Assembly (NCBI GenBank): GCA_963556495.2
Contig: OY747700.1
Span: 619,001-683,000, forward strand
Source of the DNA: Valencia hispanica
Lineage: Eukaryota; Chordata; Actinopteri; Cyprinodontiformes; Valenciidae
DNA length: 64,000 nt
Reading direction: 5' to 3'
A program made the position numbers and the translations under genes. This document shows, one piece after another, positions 11,464 to 22,085 of the stretch. Within the stretch, counting starts at the first letter, position 1, and each line of letters begins with the position of its first letter. The notes under the pieces were generated by a model. The model saw nothing but the letters and a program-made list of their open reading frames with translations, did no database searches and was not told the origin of the DNA.

Positions 11464-12389
11464 GAAACCTCTTCTCAAGATGACAGATTCAAATTAAGCC
11501 ATATCTTGGCTCACAAACGTTTTGTCACGATAAGTAAAAATTATTTTTAAATCCTTATAAACCAATATCCTTCCGTGGAGAGTATAGATAATACAATCAT
11601 TGAATAGTTTTGAATCGCATGATGAGGAGCGTTATATGTTTGCATGAATGTCATATATTAAATCCTACAACAGCTGAGTTTAATTTCCTGAATCACTAGG
11701 GAATTAAGAAATCAGTTCAGTAGAACATATCTGACTACTTATCTGACTACTTGGAGTAGGCTAAGCAATTTTAAAAGAAATATGCCCAGATCCCCCCAAA
11801 AATCAAGGAGATATGAGAAACATAGTCTCTGACATCTATCAGCCTGGGAACCACCTCTAAGGTTCTTGTCTCCAGAAAAACTAAGAGAGAGCTGTGATCA
11901 TTGGGGAACACATAGAACAGTGGAGAACCTTCCCAGGAGAGGCTGACCCACCAGCTTATGTAGAATCTGCTATTAATTTGTTTTCAGAACCATGCTTTTA
12001 GTCCATGAGATAATCCTCGAAAACACTCTCAGGGTGTATTTTTTCATCAGCAAAATTTATTTCAGGTCTTGTTGTTGCTGAATGACATCTGTTCCAAAAC
12101 AACAACAACAGTTTCCCAAGCTGCGGCCCGCAGCCCCGAAACAGACACCTGTTATCTAATTGATAAAAGGTGGAACACATAATTACCAAGGCCTCTGACC
12201 CTGGTAATTTGGAAAGTTTATTATTCACTTCAGTTTTTGTTGCCATCTGCCTTTCAGATGTAGTTGTCAATTTAATTTAGTGTCATTGATGAGTTTGTTA
12301 AGATCTGCTGTGAAGAAGTGTTAGGCTTCCTCGCAGCTCAAGTATTGAGTACAGCCTATCAATAAGGTTCTCCATTTCTCATGGTCATT
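11464..12389. other. Mostly unassigned; weak Tc1-like piece near 11790-11970
   Basis: Near 11890-11950 the plus strand contains GGGGAACACATAGAACAGTGGAGAACCTTCCCAGGAG-type sequence (given here as a motif around GTGGAGAACCTTCCC), which recalls the N-terminal half of some fish Tc1 transposase genes. No frame is intact. A 90-codon minus-strand frame at 11998-12270 was not recognised. Confidence 0.3.
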
Positions 12390-12992
12390 ATTATTTTCAA
12401 TTTAGGCTATTTATATAGCGCCAATTAACAACAGATGTCATCTCAAGGCACTTCACAAGAAATTTCATTTCAATACAATCATATTATCATCCAATCATTC
12501 CAACCACAGCAATCCCTCATACTGAGCAAGCATGTAGCGACGGTGGAGAGGAAAAACTGCCCTTTAACAGGAAGAAACCTCCAGCAGGGAGACAGAGCAG
12601 AAACACAGAAAGAACAGAAGAACTGATATAAGAGAACTTTCTATATTAAAGAAAGTAAAAAGGTGATAACAGGACACGGAGGATGTTCAGTTACTGGGAG
12701 GATCATCCCAGTCGATGCCCCCCGTCCAACAGGGCATTGCAGCCAAGCAGGATACCAGAGCAGGTGGAGCTTCTATGGAGAGAAAACACTGAGAGAACAC
12801 AAAGTTAATAGTCGAAATAACAGCAAATAATACAACTGGAGAGTAGTAAGAGAGAAAAGTACCAGAGTGAAGAAAAGTGGTCAGTCTGTCCTCAAGCAGT
12901 CTAATCCTATAGCAGCAGAGATAGCTCAGGATGACCTTAGCCACTCTAACTATAAGCTTTATTAAAAAGGAAAGTTTTAAGCCTGGCCTTAA
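12390..12992 (-). mobile_element. L2-C LINE, 3' segment of a split copy
   Basis: Matches the other L2-C ends from TATTTATATAGCGCC through to TTAAGCCTGGCCTTAA. The copy is interrupted at TTAA by the Kolobok-like element, resumes at 14238-14310, and after the L2-A insertion continues at about 17221-17345. The minus strand is the sense strand. Confidence 0.8.
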
Positions 12993-13306
12993 AGGAGTCA
13001 TGACCTGTAATTTTCACTTTTCCATGAGAAAAAATTTATGTTATGATTGCCTAACGATTATACACTGCCTGGGAAGCCGGTATTTAAAAGTGAAGCGTTT
13101 GTTCGCCCCTGGGTTCGTCAACCAGCCCACGTGCACGCGCACTCAAATACGTGGTTTTATTTCTGACTGACTTGACGTCAAGTCGGCGCAGGATATACCA
13201 TATATAGACATCACAGACCTACCTATGCTGCAGGAAGCCCTCTCTCCCCTCTCCCCCTCGCTCCTCTCTCCCTCATATTCAGTCGAGCGCCGCCATTACT
13301 GAATTC

Positions 13307-13561
13307 TAGTGATGGGAATTCCAGCTCTTTTTGGAGAGCCAGTTCTTTTGGCTTGACTCACCATAAAGAGCCGGCTCTCTCGGCTCCTCAGATTTTCTGT
13401 TGCTTAAAGTCTATTTATTACCAAAATTAATGCAAAACGATGTGTACCAAATGTACCAAAACAAGCAGGGGGCTAATGAAAATTTTGTTAAAAACGGCTC
13501 CCATCGTTCACTTCAAAGAGTTAGCTCTTAGAGCCGGTTCGTTCACGACTGACACATCACA
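13307..13561. mobile_element. hAT-like MITE nested in the Kolobok-like element
   Basis: The left end reads TAGTGATGGGAATTCC, followed by GAGCC/GGCTC-rich imperfect hairpins (AGAGCCGGCTCTC), and the right end reads CGTTCACGACTGACACATCAC. GTGATG/CATCAC are short inverted ends typical of fish hAT MITEs. Flanking 8-mers agree at only 5 of 8 positions, so the duplication has decayed or the limits are slightly off. Confidence 0.45.
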
Positions 13562-13689
13562 GATTCGAAGTACGAACTCGACCGTGAAAGATGCAGAAAG
13601 TTTCTTCACGCAATGATGCATGAAGAAGACATATTCGTGTCAGCCTTTTATTTTAATCAGCTAAATCAGCTAAAACCATTTCTGCCAGA

Positions 13690-13883
13690 AACGTAGTGCA
13701 CACGTGAGTTGCTCTGTTGTTGACTGCCAGAATCAACATGGAAATATTTTTTCAATTTTTTTTTACGCTGGAATCCTTTACGAATTTGGAACAATATCAG
13801 GCGAAGTTGGCATCGAAGCTATGTTTGGAAAAAGGGGCCATTCCAACAATCAGAGACTTGCCTGCAATTGAAACGGTAAGGCT
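13690..13883 (+). pseudogene. Broken THAP zinc-finger exon
   Basis: One frame gives SCSVVDCQNQHG near 13705-13740, the first C-x4-C pair of a THAP C2CH finger. A shifted frame from 13765 gives ESFTNLEQYQ, LASKLCLEKGAIPTIRD, which matches the C-terminal part of THAP domains, where an AVPTIF-like motif is conserved. The central part of the finger, including its Trp and last Cys/His, is deleted. The exon ends GAAACG followed by GTAAGG, a good splice donor. THAP domains bind DNA in host proteins and in Kolobok and P-element transposases. Its position inside a TTAA-flanked element suggests it is a remnant of that element's transposase. Confidence 0.6.
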
Positions 13884-14237
13884 GTGTTTTTATTGCTCTG
13901 CTGTGTGTAACAAACAGCAGCTAACTGCTAATGTGGCTATTGTATGCTAGCGGGAGTAGTAGATATGGGTTAGATATGCTGAAGCGTTACCTGCGGTGTC
14001 AACCCCCCTCCTTCCTGCCACCAATCAACGCGCCCCTCATTTGCATTATTACAATGCCCGTCCACGACAGCCAAAGTATCGCATCAGATCTCGTGACACA
14101 ATAATGCCTTCAGAAATAAAGATCAGAGGAGCTCTGTGTTTATTTTTTTCACTTTTTTTCAACTTTTCTTTTTTAGAAGGGCATGAATGACTATAATAGA
14201 GCGTGGATATCCAAGGTAATACTAGGTTATGACTCCT

Positions 14238-14310
14238 TTAAAAGTAAACAGAGTGTCTGCCCCACGGACTAAAGCTGGGAGCTGGTTCCACAGGAGAGGA
14301 GCCTGAAAAA
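14238..14310 (-). pseudogene. L2-C ORF C-terminal piece
   Basis: The minus strand encodes FFQAPLLWNQLPALVRGADTL, the C-terminal signature of L2-C reverse transcriptase, directly continuing the 3' part at 12390-12992 once the Kolobok-like element is removed. It is cut at about 14310 by the L2-A insertion. Confidence 0.75.
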
Positions 14311-15153
14311 AATCATTCAAGTCATTATAAGCGCAAGAAAACAAAAAAATTAAGCCAATCGCTCTAATGTTAAAACAAATCTCAAATTGATCACCTGTCA
14401 GAAAGGTTTGGCTACCGATCATCAAACCACTTAAGTTAGCTTTACTAAATATTAGGTCTTTATCAGGAAAGTCATTGATTAGGAATGAATCATCACTGAA
14501 CATAATATACATGCACTTTTTTTTAATCAGAAACCTGGCTAGATGTAAAAAATGAAACATCTGCATTAATACAATCTACTCCTCGAAATTACAATTTTTA
14601 AAGTGAGAGCAGGAAACACAAAGGAGGTGGAGGTGTTGCCCCAATCTTTCATAACCTAATAACCTTTAAAAAGGTAACCCTGGGCATATTTGACTCTTTT
14701 GAATACCTAGCCACCCAGATAAACAAGCCTAAAAAGCTCTATTTCTAAGTTTATATAAACCCCCAAAACTTAACTCTAACTTCTATTATGATTTCAATGA
14801 CCTTCTTTCCGTAATATGTATCGATTATGAACCATTAATCATTGTGGGGGACTTTAACATACATTCTGACAACCGCCCGGGATAGACTAGCTAAAACATT
14901 AAGTGACACTCTTCATAACTTTGGCCTGACCCAACATGTCAAACAACCAACACACAATAGAGGACACACTCTGGATTTAATTCTGTAAAAAGGTTTAACT
15001 AAATCGGTAATTGATATTGCGTTATCTGACAATTTCTGTGTTTTCTTTGAAAGTACCATCTCTGCTAAAATATCTAGCCACAGTGAGATAACTGTAAAGA
15101 AGTGTTTTCTATGGGACAGTTCAGTTCAAGTTTAGTTCATTTGAAACCTTTAA

Positions 15154-15193
15154 AAGTATTTACCCTTCCACCAGGGTGGAAGGGTAAATACTT
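15154..15193. repeat. Perfect 19-bp hairpin inside the L2-A copy
   Basis: AAGTATTTACCCTTCCACC (15154-15172), a 2-nt AG loop, and its exact reverse complement (15175-15193). The related L2-A fragment at 28725-28867 has the left arm but not the right one; there the left arm is followed by unrelated linker sequence. So the right arm is new in this copy. Confidence 0.85.
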
Positions 15194-16827
15194 AATCAGA
15201 CATCATTGATTCCATTGCTCCAACTAAAGTGAAAGTAGTTTTAGGTGGAAAGAAGTCTCTGTGGACCAGCGATCCACTGGTACGTAGTGAAAAAAGGGAG
15301 TGTCGACGAGCCGAGAGAAAATGACGGAAAACTCGACTCCAGATTCACTGTGAAATCTACAAAGAGAGACTGAACAGATATCAGTTAACTTTAAAAGATG
15401 CTAGAGAATCGTTCTTTTCTGAAATCATTAACAGAAACATTAATAATGCACAAACTCTATTTGCAACAATGGACAGACTAACTAATCCTCCAGTGACAGT
15501 AGCGCCTGAACTAAATTCTATCAGGGCCTGCAATGAATTTGCCTTCTTTTTCACTGAAAATATTCTAGCAATTAGACGGTCGGTCTGTAACGCAGCACTG
15601 AACCGACTACCAATGTTACACCCAAATAACACCAATGTGGAAAAATGTCAGAATTCCATGAATTAAACCAAAAATTCCTTGAAGAAATCATTAACCAATT
15701 AATCTCCCCCTCTTGCTGTCTTGATATCCTACCCACAGCTTTTCTTTAAGAAAGTTTTCCCTGTCATTGGGTCTGATCTGATTCAAATAGTGAACTCATC
15801 CCTCCTGTCAGGTGTCTTCCCTCAGGCTTTGAAAACAGCAGTTATTAAACCACTGCTAAAAAACAATAATCTGGACAACACGTTAATGCAGAACTACAGG
15901 CCGATCTCTAATCTTCCATTCATCAGTAAGATTATTGAAAAAGCTGATTCAGCAGTTAAATAGCTTCATAACAATGACCAACTGCTTTGATGTTTTTCAG
16001 TCTGGTTTCCGTGGTAACCACAGCACTGAGACTGCCCTCATCAAAGTTTTCAATGACATCAGCATAAATACAGACTGTGGTAGAACCACAGTGCTGGTTC
16101 TGTTGGACCTCAGTGTTGATCATGATATATGATTGGAACGACTGGAGAGCTGGGTCGGACTCTCTAGTTCAGGACTTGGCTGGTTTGAGTCTTACCTAAA
16201 GAACAGGGACTCCTTTGTTTCAACAGGAAACTATTGAAACTAACAACCAATAAGATTAGCTACCATGCATCGAGTAAATCAATGGATGGATGTGTCATAA
16301 CTTTCTCCAGCTGAACAGAAACAAAACAGAAGTAATTACTTTTGGACCTAAAGAGGAACGATCAACAGTCAGCACACAGCTTCAGTTAATCCAGCTAGAA
16401 ACTACTGATCAGGCCTGAGATCTAGGTGTAGTAATGGACTCAGACCTGAACCTCCAGGGTCACATAAAGGCAATAACAAGGTCAGCCTTCTATCACCTGA
16501 AGAACATTTCTAGGATTAAAGGACTGATGTCGCAACAGGACCTAGAAAAACTCATCCATGCATTTGTCTTCAGTTGAGTTGATTACTGCAACAGCGTCTT
16601 CACAGGTCTGCCTAAAAAGTCAATCAGACAGCTGCAGCTGATCCAGAACTCTGCTGCTCGTGTTCCTCACTAGAACCAGGAAAGTAGAGCACATCACCCC
16701 AGTTCTAAAGTCCTTACACTGGCTCCCTGTAGCTCAGAGAATAGACTTCTAAATACTTTTACTAGTTTATAACTCATTGAATGGCTTAGCACCAAATTAT
16801 GTTGAAGATCTACTGTTACTATAGCAA

Positions 16828-16851
16828 CCCCCCCCCCCCCCCCCCCCCCTC
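16828..16851 (+). repeat. Poly-C tract
   Basis: A run of more than 20 C inside the L2-A ORF; a shorter run of C occupies the same position in the copy at 54589-54600, so it is an unstable tract of the family. Confidence 0.9.
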
Positions 16852-17220
16852 CAGACCAATCAGGTCCTCTAATTCCAGTCTACTCAACATCCCTAGAATC
16901 AGAACCAAACATGGAGAAGCAGATTTCAGTTTCTATGCTCCTCTAATCTGGAACAAACTTCCAGAAAACTGCAAAGCTGCTGAAACACGTTCTCTTCAAT
17001 CATAACTAAAATCTCATCTGTTTAGAGCTGCCTTTGATTAATGCTGTCATGTATCATATTTTTTTTGTTTTGTGTGTGCCTCTTGCTTTATTGTTGTTTT
17101 TGCTTTATATTCTTTGTTTGTGTTTTACTGCTGTTTTTATTTTACCCCTTAATCATGTAAAGCACCTTGAATTACCTTGTTGTTGAAAGTGTGCTGTACA
17201 AATAAAATTGCCTTGCCTTT

Positions 17221-17345
17221 ACTACTAAAAGATCTGCCTCCCATTCTACTTTTAGAAATCCTTGGAACTACTAAGCAATGTACTCCTCTAATTTACAGTG
17301 TTGAATATTCAAAAATAAACAGTAGACTTTTTTATTATTTCGGTC
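17221..17345 (-). mobile_element. L2-C LINE, 5'-most piece of the split copy
   Basis: Follows the L2-A tail directly. The stretch ACTAAAAGATCTGCCTCCC and onwards fits what I recall of the sequence following the ORF end in this LINE family. This is placement by memory and by position, with no second copy in the window. Confidence 0.45.
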
Positions 17346-19098
17346 AGAGTTACAGAGAACCTGAAGCTGAAGACCTACATTTGGCTCTACAACCAAAGAT
17401 TACAGGGCCTGGTCGACATCCAGGTTACACATGGACTATAGAGTCGTGTCTAAATCCGGTCTGTAGCCTATTATCAGGACTATGGCCCAGTGCGTCTGAT
17501 ATCATCATTCTACATTCTGAAACATGTAAGTGTGGCAAAAAAGCAAAAACGTCACAGCAGAGAAGCTAATCTCCATTCTTTAACTAGATGTTGCGTAATG
17601 TAGCATAAATTCAGAGTCAAATAGCTAATGTGTAATGAGTTGACTTTATTGGTTTGTCTGTGCATATTTTAGGATACAGTGGCACTGATGAGCTGCAAAC
17701 ACACAAAACCTGAACAGCATCATCAAAGCCTTGCTGCTACAGGTCTTTGATTTACTGCTGCTGAATGAGCCGAGCTGCGAGTCCGATCACTGGTTTGTCA
17801 TTATGATGGCTTTTTGTGTTTAGTACTGCTGATAAGGTGGCTGTGTCACTGCACTTTGCAGCATTGTCCCTGTGATAAGGAAGCAGCGAGGGGAGGCATT
17901 TTCCTCCACAGAAGACAGTGATGCTATCAGTGGTCGGTGGGTGGTGAGAACATTAGGGGAGGAGGTGTGGTTGGAGTAGATTGGCCAGGAGTTCCTGAGT
18001 TAACACTGTGGCCATGATGGAGGAGATGAAAGAGGAGAATGGGTAAGAGTGGGATTAATAAATTAGACTCCTGGCTATTTTTATCTGTTTGTTAGTAAAG
18101 TTTGAGCTAAACATCAATTCAACTACACATATGTTTGGTTTAGAAATATTAGTTATGATTTTAGGGTTATCTATTAGTGGATTATTCATGGAGAAAAACT
18201 GCATAAAAACAACCTCAACTTTTAATAAGGTGGAAAATTCTCCAGAAGCAACCATTATTTAAGTGGAGCTTAAAAAGTTTAGTAACATCTGGATGCAACT
18301 TCCCCTCAGTGCCACTGAGAAAAACCTTCACAAGTGGAAAAGAGCCTGAGAGGCGTGCTGCGAGCAGAGATGTGTTATACAGCTGGAAGTGGTGTGTGCA
18401 GCGGAGAGAAAGAAACCTCCCACAGAGAGCTCTTTTCAGATCGAAGAACGTTCCCCTCCACAGTTCTCTGAAGTGGAAATTAGTTTGTTCGATGACCACA
18501 GTGGCCCTGTGTCGTATCAGCTGGAGACACTGCCTCTGGTTTCTGTCAGACACTAAATGGAAGCTTTAGGAGTAAAAACAGATGTAAAAAGACCACACTT
18601 CCTGGGGGAAATATACCGGTCAGTCACACTTCTGTAATTTGTTTTTATTTTGAATCTTTGTGCATCCTGACCCGGTTCTGTGGTTGTGGACCAAACACTT
18701 TTTTATTGAGACAGATATCAAGTCTTTTTCAGTTAAATGGTTTACGTTTAAGTGAAGTCACGAAGTGTAAAGGTCTAAGTCATTCTAAATTCATCAAGTC
18801 AAGTCTAGTCAAGTCTAGTGTAGTCATAAAATTAGTGACTCGAATCTGACCTGATTGAGTTGTCAATCCACACCTGGACTTACCTGACTATCCCTATCTT
18901 CCAATTTAGTGGTTTATAAAACAAAGATGAAAGTTCAACACCTACGGGTGAAAAGGCAGAATTTGTGACTCAGTAGAAAATTAATCAAATGTATAAACAT
19001 TGTCAACAGTTTCATTTGGAATGACGCCATCTTGTTCAGTTCTCACTGGAATAAACTTTGACTCGATAAAACTGCTGCTTTAGAAAAATAACATATAA
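17346..19098. other. Unassigned, apparently unique sequence
   Basis: No domain, RNA gene or window-internal repeat recognised. A short cluster of AAGTCTAGT repeats lies near 18795-18825. The 86-112 codon frames near 18215-18569 overlap on both strands and show no known motif. Confidence 0.5.
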
Positions 19099-19144
19099 TT
19101 TAGATCTTCAGGGTTAGAGTTAACCCTAACCCTGAAGATCTAAA
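19099..19144. repeat. 46-bp near-perfect palindrome
   Basis: Arms of 23 bp with no spacer, TTTAGATCTTCAGGGTTAG at each end, one mismatch (A versus G) near the centre. The centre carries GGGTTAG/CTAACCC telomere-like units. No mobile-element ends were seen around it. Confidence 0.9.
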
Positions 19145-19236
19145 ATAGTTTAGTTAATAGTTTAGTTAAATCCATTATTGAGCAGAATATATGAGTCATA
19201 TAACTTAAAGAAAATCCCATGTTGAAGGCATTAGAC

Positions 19237-19426
19237 CAGGGGTGCCCAACCCTGGTCCTTGAGATCTCCAACGCACCAATCAAGTGGGTCAATTCCCTCA
19301 CTAGTAGTCAGTCAGCTCTCCAGAGGCCTGCTAACAAAGCCTTCATTTGAATCCACTGTGATGAGCAAGGATACATCTAAAACATGCGGGATGGTAGCTC
19401 TCCAGGACCAGGGTTGGGCACCCTTG
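19237..19426. mobile_element. hAT MITE with perfect 8-bp target duplication
   Basis: 190-bp unit with inverted ends CAGGGGTGCCCAACCCTGG and CCAGGGTTGGGCACCCTTG (one mismatch), flanked by CATTAGAC at 19229-19236 and 19427-19434. An 8-bp duplication and CAG-type ends are diagnostic of hAT. Too short to encode a transposase. Confidence 0.9.
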
Positions 19427-19524
19427 CATTAGACCAAGTCACCCATCTGCACTGATTGAATTCAGCATGTATCAACTTGGGAGGAAGAATAATAGAAATA
19501 TTTATGAGTTTGGCAGTATTTCAT

Positions 19525-21072
19525 GAAGCAAGGCAAGGCAAGGCAAGGCAATTTTATTTGTATAGCACACTTTCAACAGCAGGGCAATTTAAGGTGCTTT
19601 ACATGATTTGGTGATTTAAAAGAAACACATAAAAGAAACACACATTACACATGATACACAATAAAGCAAGAGAAAAATAAAAAAAGCAAGAGAGCATGAA
19701 CACATTTCATACATATAACATCAAGCATTTACTCAAAGGCAATTCTAAACAGATGGGTTTTTAGTCTCGATTTAAAGCAGTTCAGAGTTTCAGCAGCTCT
19801 ACACTCGTCAGGAAGTCCGTTCCAGATAAGGGGAGCATAGAAACTGAAAGCTGCTTCTCCATGTTTAGTTCTGAGTCTAGGGATGTTTAGTAGGCTAGAG
19901 TTGGAGGACCTGAGTGGTCTTGGTGGTTGGTACCATGACAACAGGTCTTCAACATATTTTGGTGCTAAGCCATGTAATGATTTATAAACTAGTAAAAGTA
20001 TTTTAAAGTCTATTCTCTGAGCTACAGGGAGCCACTGTAAGGACTTTAGAACTGGGGTGATGTGCTCTACTTTCCTGGTTCTAGTGAGGACGCGAGCGGC
20101 AGCGTTCTGGATCAGCTGCAGCTGTCTGATTGACTTTTTAGGCAGACCTGTCAAGATGCTGTTGCAGTAATCAATCCGACTAAAGATAAACGCATGGATG
20201 AGTTTTTCTAGGTCGTGTTGCAAAATCAGTCCTTTAATCCTAGAGATGTTCTTCAGGTGATAGAACGCTGACCTTGTTATTGCCTTTATGTGACCCTGGA
20301 GGTTCAGGTCTGAGTCCATTACTACACCTAGGTTACGAACATGATCAGTAGTTTCTAACTGTATTAATTGAAGCTGTGTGCTGACTCTTGATCGTTCCTC
20401 CTTGGGTCCAAAAATAATCACTTCAGTTTTGTTTCTCTTCAGCTGGAGAAAGTTATGGCACATCCATCCATTTATTTGGTCAATGCATTGATTTAGGGTT
20501 TGAATGGGTTCAGAGTCACCTGGTGACATTGTAATGTAGAGCTGAGTGTCATCCGCGTAGTTATGGTAGCTAATGTTATTGGTCGCTATAATCTTGCCTA
20601 GTGGGAGCATGTAGATATTAAATAAGAGGGGCCCCAGGATGGAGCCCTGGGGCACCCCACATGTGATTTCTGTTCGTTCTGATGAAAAGTTTCCTATTGA
20701 AACATAGAAGTCCCTGTTCTTTAGGTAAGACTCGAACCAGCCAAGTACTGTATCAGAGAGTCCGACCCAGCTCTCCAGTCGTTCCAATAAAATATCATGA
20801 TCAACAGTGTCAAATGCTGCACTGAGGTCCAACAGAACCAGCACTGTGGTTCTTCCACAGTCTGTATTTATGCGGATGTCATTAAATACTTTGACGAGGA
20901 CAGTCTCGGTGCTGTGGTGAGCGCGGAAACCAGACTGAAAAGCATCAAAACGGTTTGTCGTTGTTATGAAGCCATTTAACTGCTGAAACACAGCTTTTTC
21001 AATAATCTTACTGATGGATGGGAGATTAGAGATTGGCCTGTAGTTCTGCATTAACGTGTTGTCCAGATTTTT
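19525..21072 (-). mobile_element. L2-A LINE, 5' truncated, reverse transcriptase open
   Basis: The 3' tail is (GGCAA)n on the plus strand at 19530-19550, that is CCTTG repeats on the sense strand. The body runs to about 21072, where it joins a Tc1 transposase remnant. Unlike the other copies it keeps a continuous reverse-transcriptase frame, so it is the youngest L2-A copy here. Confidence 0.9.
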
Positions 21073-21258
21073 CTTCTTTAGCACACACACTGCAACAGGG
21101 ATTTTGGCCCACTCCTCCACACAGATCTTCTCTAGATCTGTCAGGGTTTGGGGCTGTGCTGCAGGAAGAAATGTCTTCTTCTCTTCATAGGAATGAGGCT
21201 GGGGTCTGTAACAGCGTTTTTCATATTTTAATATGGCCAGTCTTAAACATGGGCCCAT
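19729..21258 (-). pseudogene. 509-codon Tc1/L2-A chimeric frame with intact RT domain
   Basis: Residues about 1-60 derive from a Tc1-type transposase end ([15 protein letters not shown]), and from residue 64 the frame is L2-[13 protein letters not shown] (73-84), FQSGFR (107-112), the motif-A aspartate in [13 protein letters not shown] (143-155), motif B GVPQGS (201-206), motif C YADD (234-237), and the C-terminal signature [11 protein letters not shown]. All three catalytic aspartates of the polymerase are present. The endonuclease domain and the true start are lost by 5' truncation, so autonomous retrotransposition is not expected. The in-frame fusion is most simply an accident of insertion. 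Listed as pseudogene because it is incomplete, not because it carries stops. Confidence 0.85.
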
Positions 21259-21830
21259 CTGGGCTAACGCTCGAACTCTCTCACACCTAGCTCATGTCTG
21301 CCTTCTCTGCAAGCAGCTTCTGCCTTCAATCCCCTAAAGTTATGTCTTCATTACAAGGTTAAGATGCCTTCACTAATAATTTCTTAATCAATTCATTGAC
21401 ATAACATTGAAATACTTTTCAACAGCTGTTGCTGAGCAATACGGAGTTTAAGCTCCCTCCAAAGATTTTCTATAGGATTTAGGTTTCTTTTTTCCTCCAA
21501 ACACGGCGCGTGAAGTTTAGATCAAAAAGTTCTATTTTGGTCTCATCTAACCACATGGCTTCCTCCCATGCCTCCTCTGGATCATCCAGATGGTCATTGG
21601 CAAACTTCAGATGGGCCTGGACATGTGATGACTTGAGCAGGGGAATCTTCGGTGCAATGTCTCTTGTGTCTTTTGACAGCCCTTTGGTCTTGCCTATGGT
21701 AGGAGTTGGAGTCAACAATGTGAATTTCAGACCCTCCATAATTTCTAAGTTGGAAAACTTATACTTATGTTCCTCACTGTACCTGCAGAAGTTAGTCAAG
21801 GAACTGAAAACCTCAGGTTTCCTTTGCTGA
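21073..21830 (-). pseudogene. Tc1/mariner transposase relic
   Basis: Minus-strand order: KTKGLSKDTRD (N-terminal start of Tc1 DNA-binding domain, near 21680), then directly PLLKSSHVQAHLKFANDHLDD and WLDETKIELF (first catalytic Asp, 21525-21660), FTRRVWRKK, then in another frame NPIENLWRELKLRIAQQQ (catalytic Glu, 21420-21478), and [15 protein letters not shown] (21085-21150). The helix-turn-helix region between the first two segments and the central part with the second Asp are deleted. Tc1 transposases cut and paste at TA; this copy cannot. L2-A is inserted at its 3' end. Confidence 0.8.
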
Positions 21831-21912
21831 TGTCATCCCTGCTCACCAATCAACAAACACAGTTTCCTTTCTAAACTACTGAAGTTATAGTTTTTAAACA
21901 ATTAATGTTGCA

Positions 21913-22045
21913 TTGGTGTCGCTTCAGTCATATTTGAATAATAGAAGCTTCTGTGTGAATGTTGAGTTTTTATTTTTTTCTACTTCTCTTTCATTTGGTG
22001 TTCCTCAAGGCTCTTCCAAGGGCCTTTTTTCTCCTGCTGTACAGC
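21913..22045 (+). pseudogene. L2-clade reverse-transcriptase fragment (motif B)
   Basis: SYLNNRSFCVNVEF and SFGVPQGSSKG fit the stretch between motifs A and B of an L2-type polymerase, with GVPQGS complete. Only about 40 residues remain. A solo LTR follows. Confidence 0.6.
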
Positions 22046-22085
22046 TTCTGTTGGGGTCCAATCTGAGGAAACATGACAAAGCCTC

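Larger units (their letters stand above)
12993..14237. mobile_element. Kolobok-like DNA transposon, non-autonomous, with TTAA duplication
   Basis: The 1245-bp insert begins AGGAGTCATGACCT and ends AGGTTATGACTCCT, inverted ends differing at one position. It is flanked by TTAA on both sides (12989-12992, 14238-14241), and removing it plus one TTAA restores the L2-C sequence. TTAA duplications are used by piggyBac and Kolobok; ends beginning AGG and a THAP-domain exon inside favour Kolobok, whose transposases carry THAP domains. No full transposase is present. A second, hAT-like element may lie inside it. Confidence 0.75.
14400..17040 (+). pseudogene. L2-A ORF2 (endonuclease plus reverse transcriptase), multiply frameshifted
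   Basis: In order: LALLNIRSLSGKS and ETWLDV (endonuclease, 14435-14545), KGGGVAPIFH, an FNIH-type GDFN region near 14850, GLTQHVKQPTHNRGHTLDLIL (14925-14985), a linker, then FPQALKTAVIKPLLKNNN and [17 protein letters not shown] (15820-15950), FQSGFRGNHSTET (16000-16030) and LDLS (16105), ending with [13 protein letters not shown] and [14 protein letters not shown]. The motif B and C region (GxPQG, YADD), expected near 16220-16270, is deleted. Stops, frameshifts and a 20-25 nt run of C near 16828 confirm decay. Confidence 0.85.
14311..17220 (+). mobile_element. L2-A LINE, long degenerate copy
   Basis: A nearly full-length coding region in broken frames followed by a 3' untranslated region that ends ATAAAATTGCCTTGCC. 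It is inserted into an L2-C copy: L2-C sequence is on both sides (14238-14310 and 17221 on). The 3' tail of CCTTG repeats defines the family. Confidence 0.85.

Noticed and set aside
12400..12640. Recurrent GTAGCGACGGTGGAGAGG block as a regulatory element
   Set aside because: It recurs only as part of the L2-C 3' untranslated region in all copies.
13310..13560. GAGCC/GGCTC hairpin cluster as a structured RNA gene
   Set aside because: It matches the pattern of fish hAT-type MITEs with GTGATG/CATCAC ends, so a mobile-element origin is simpler.
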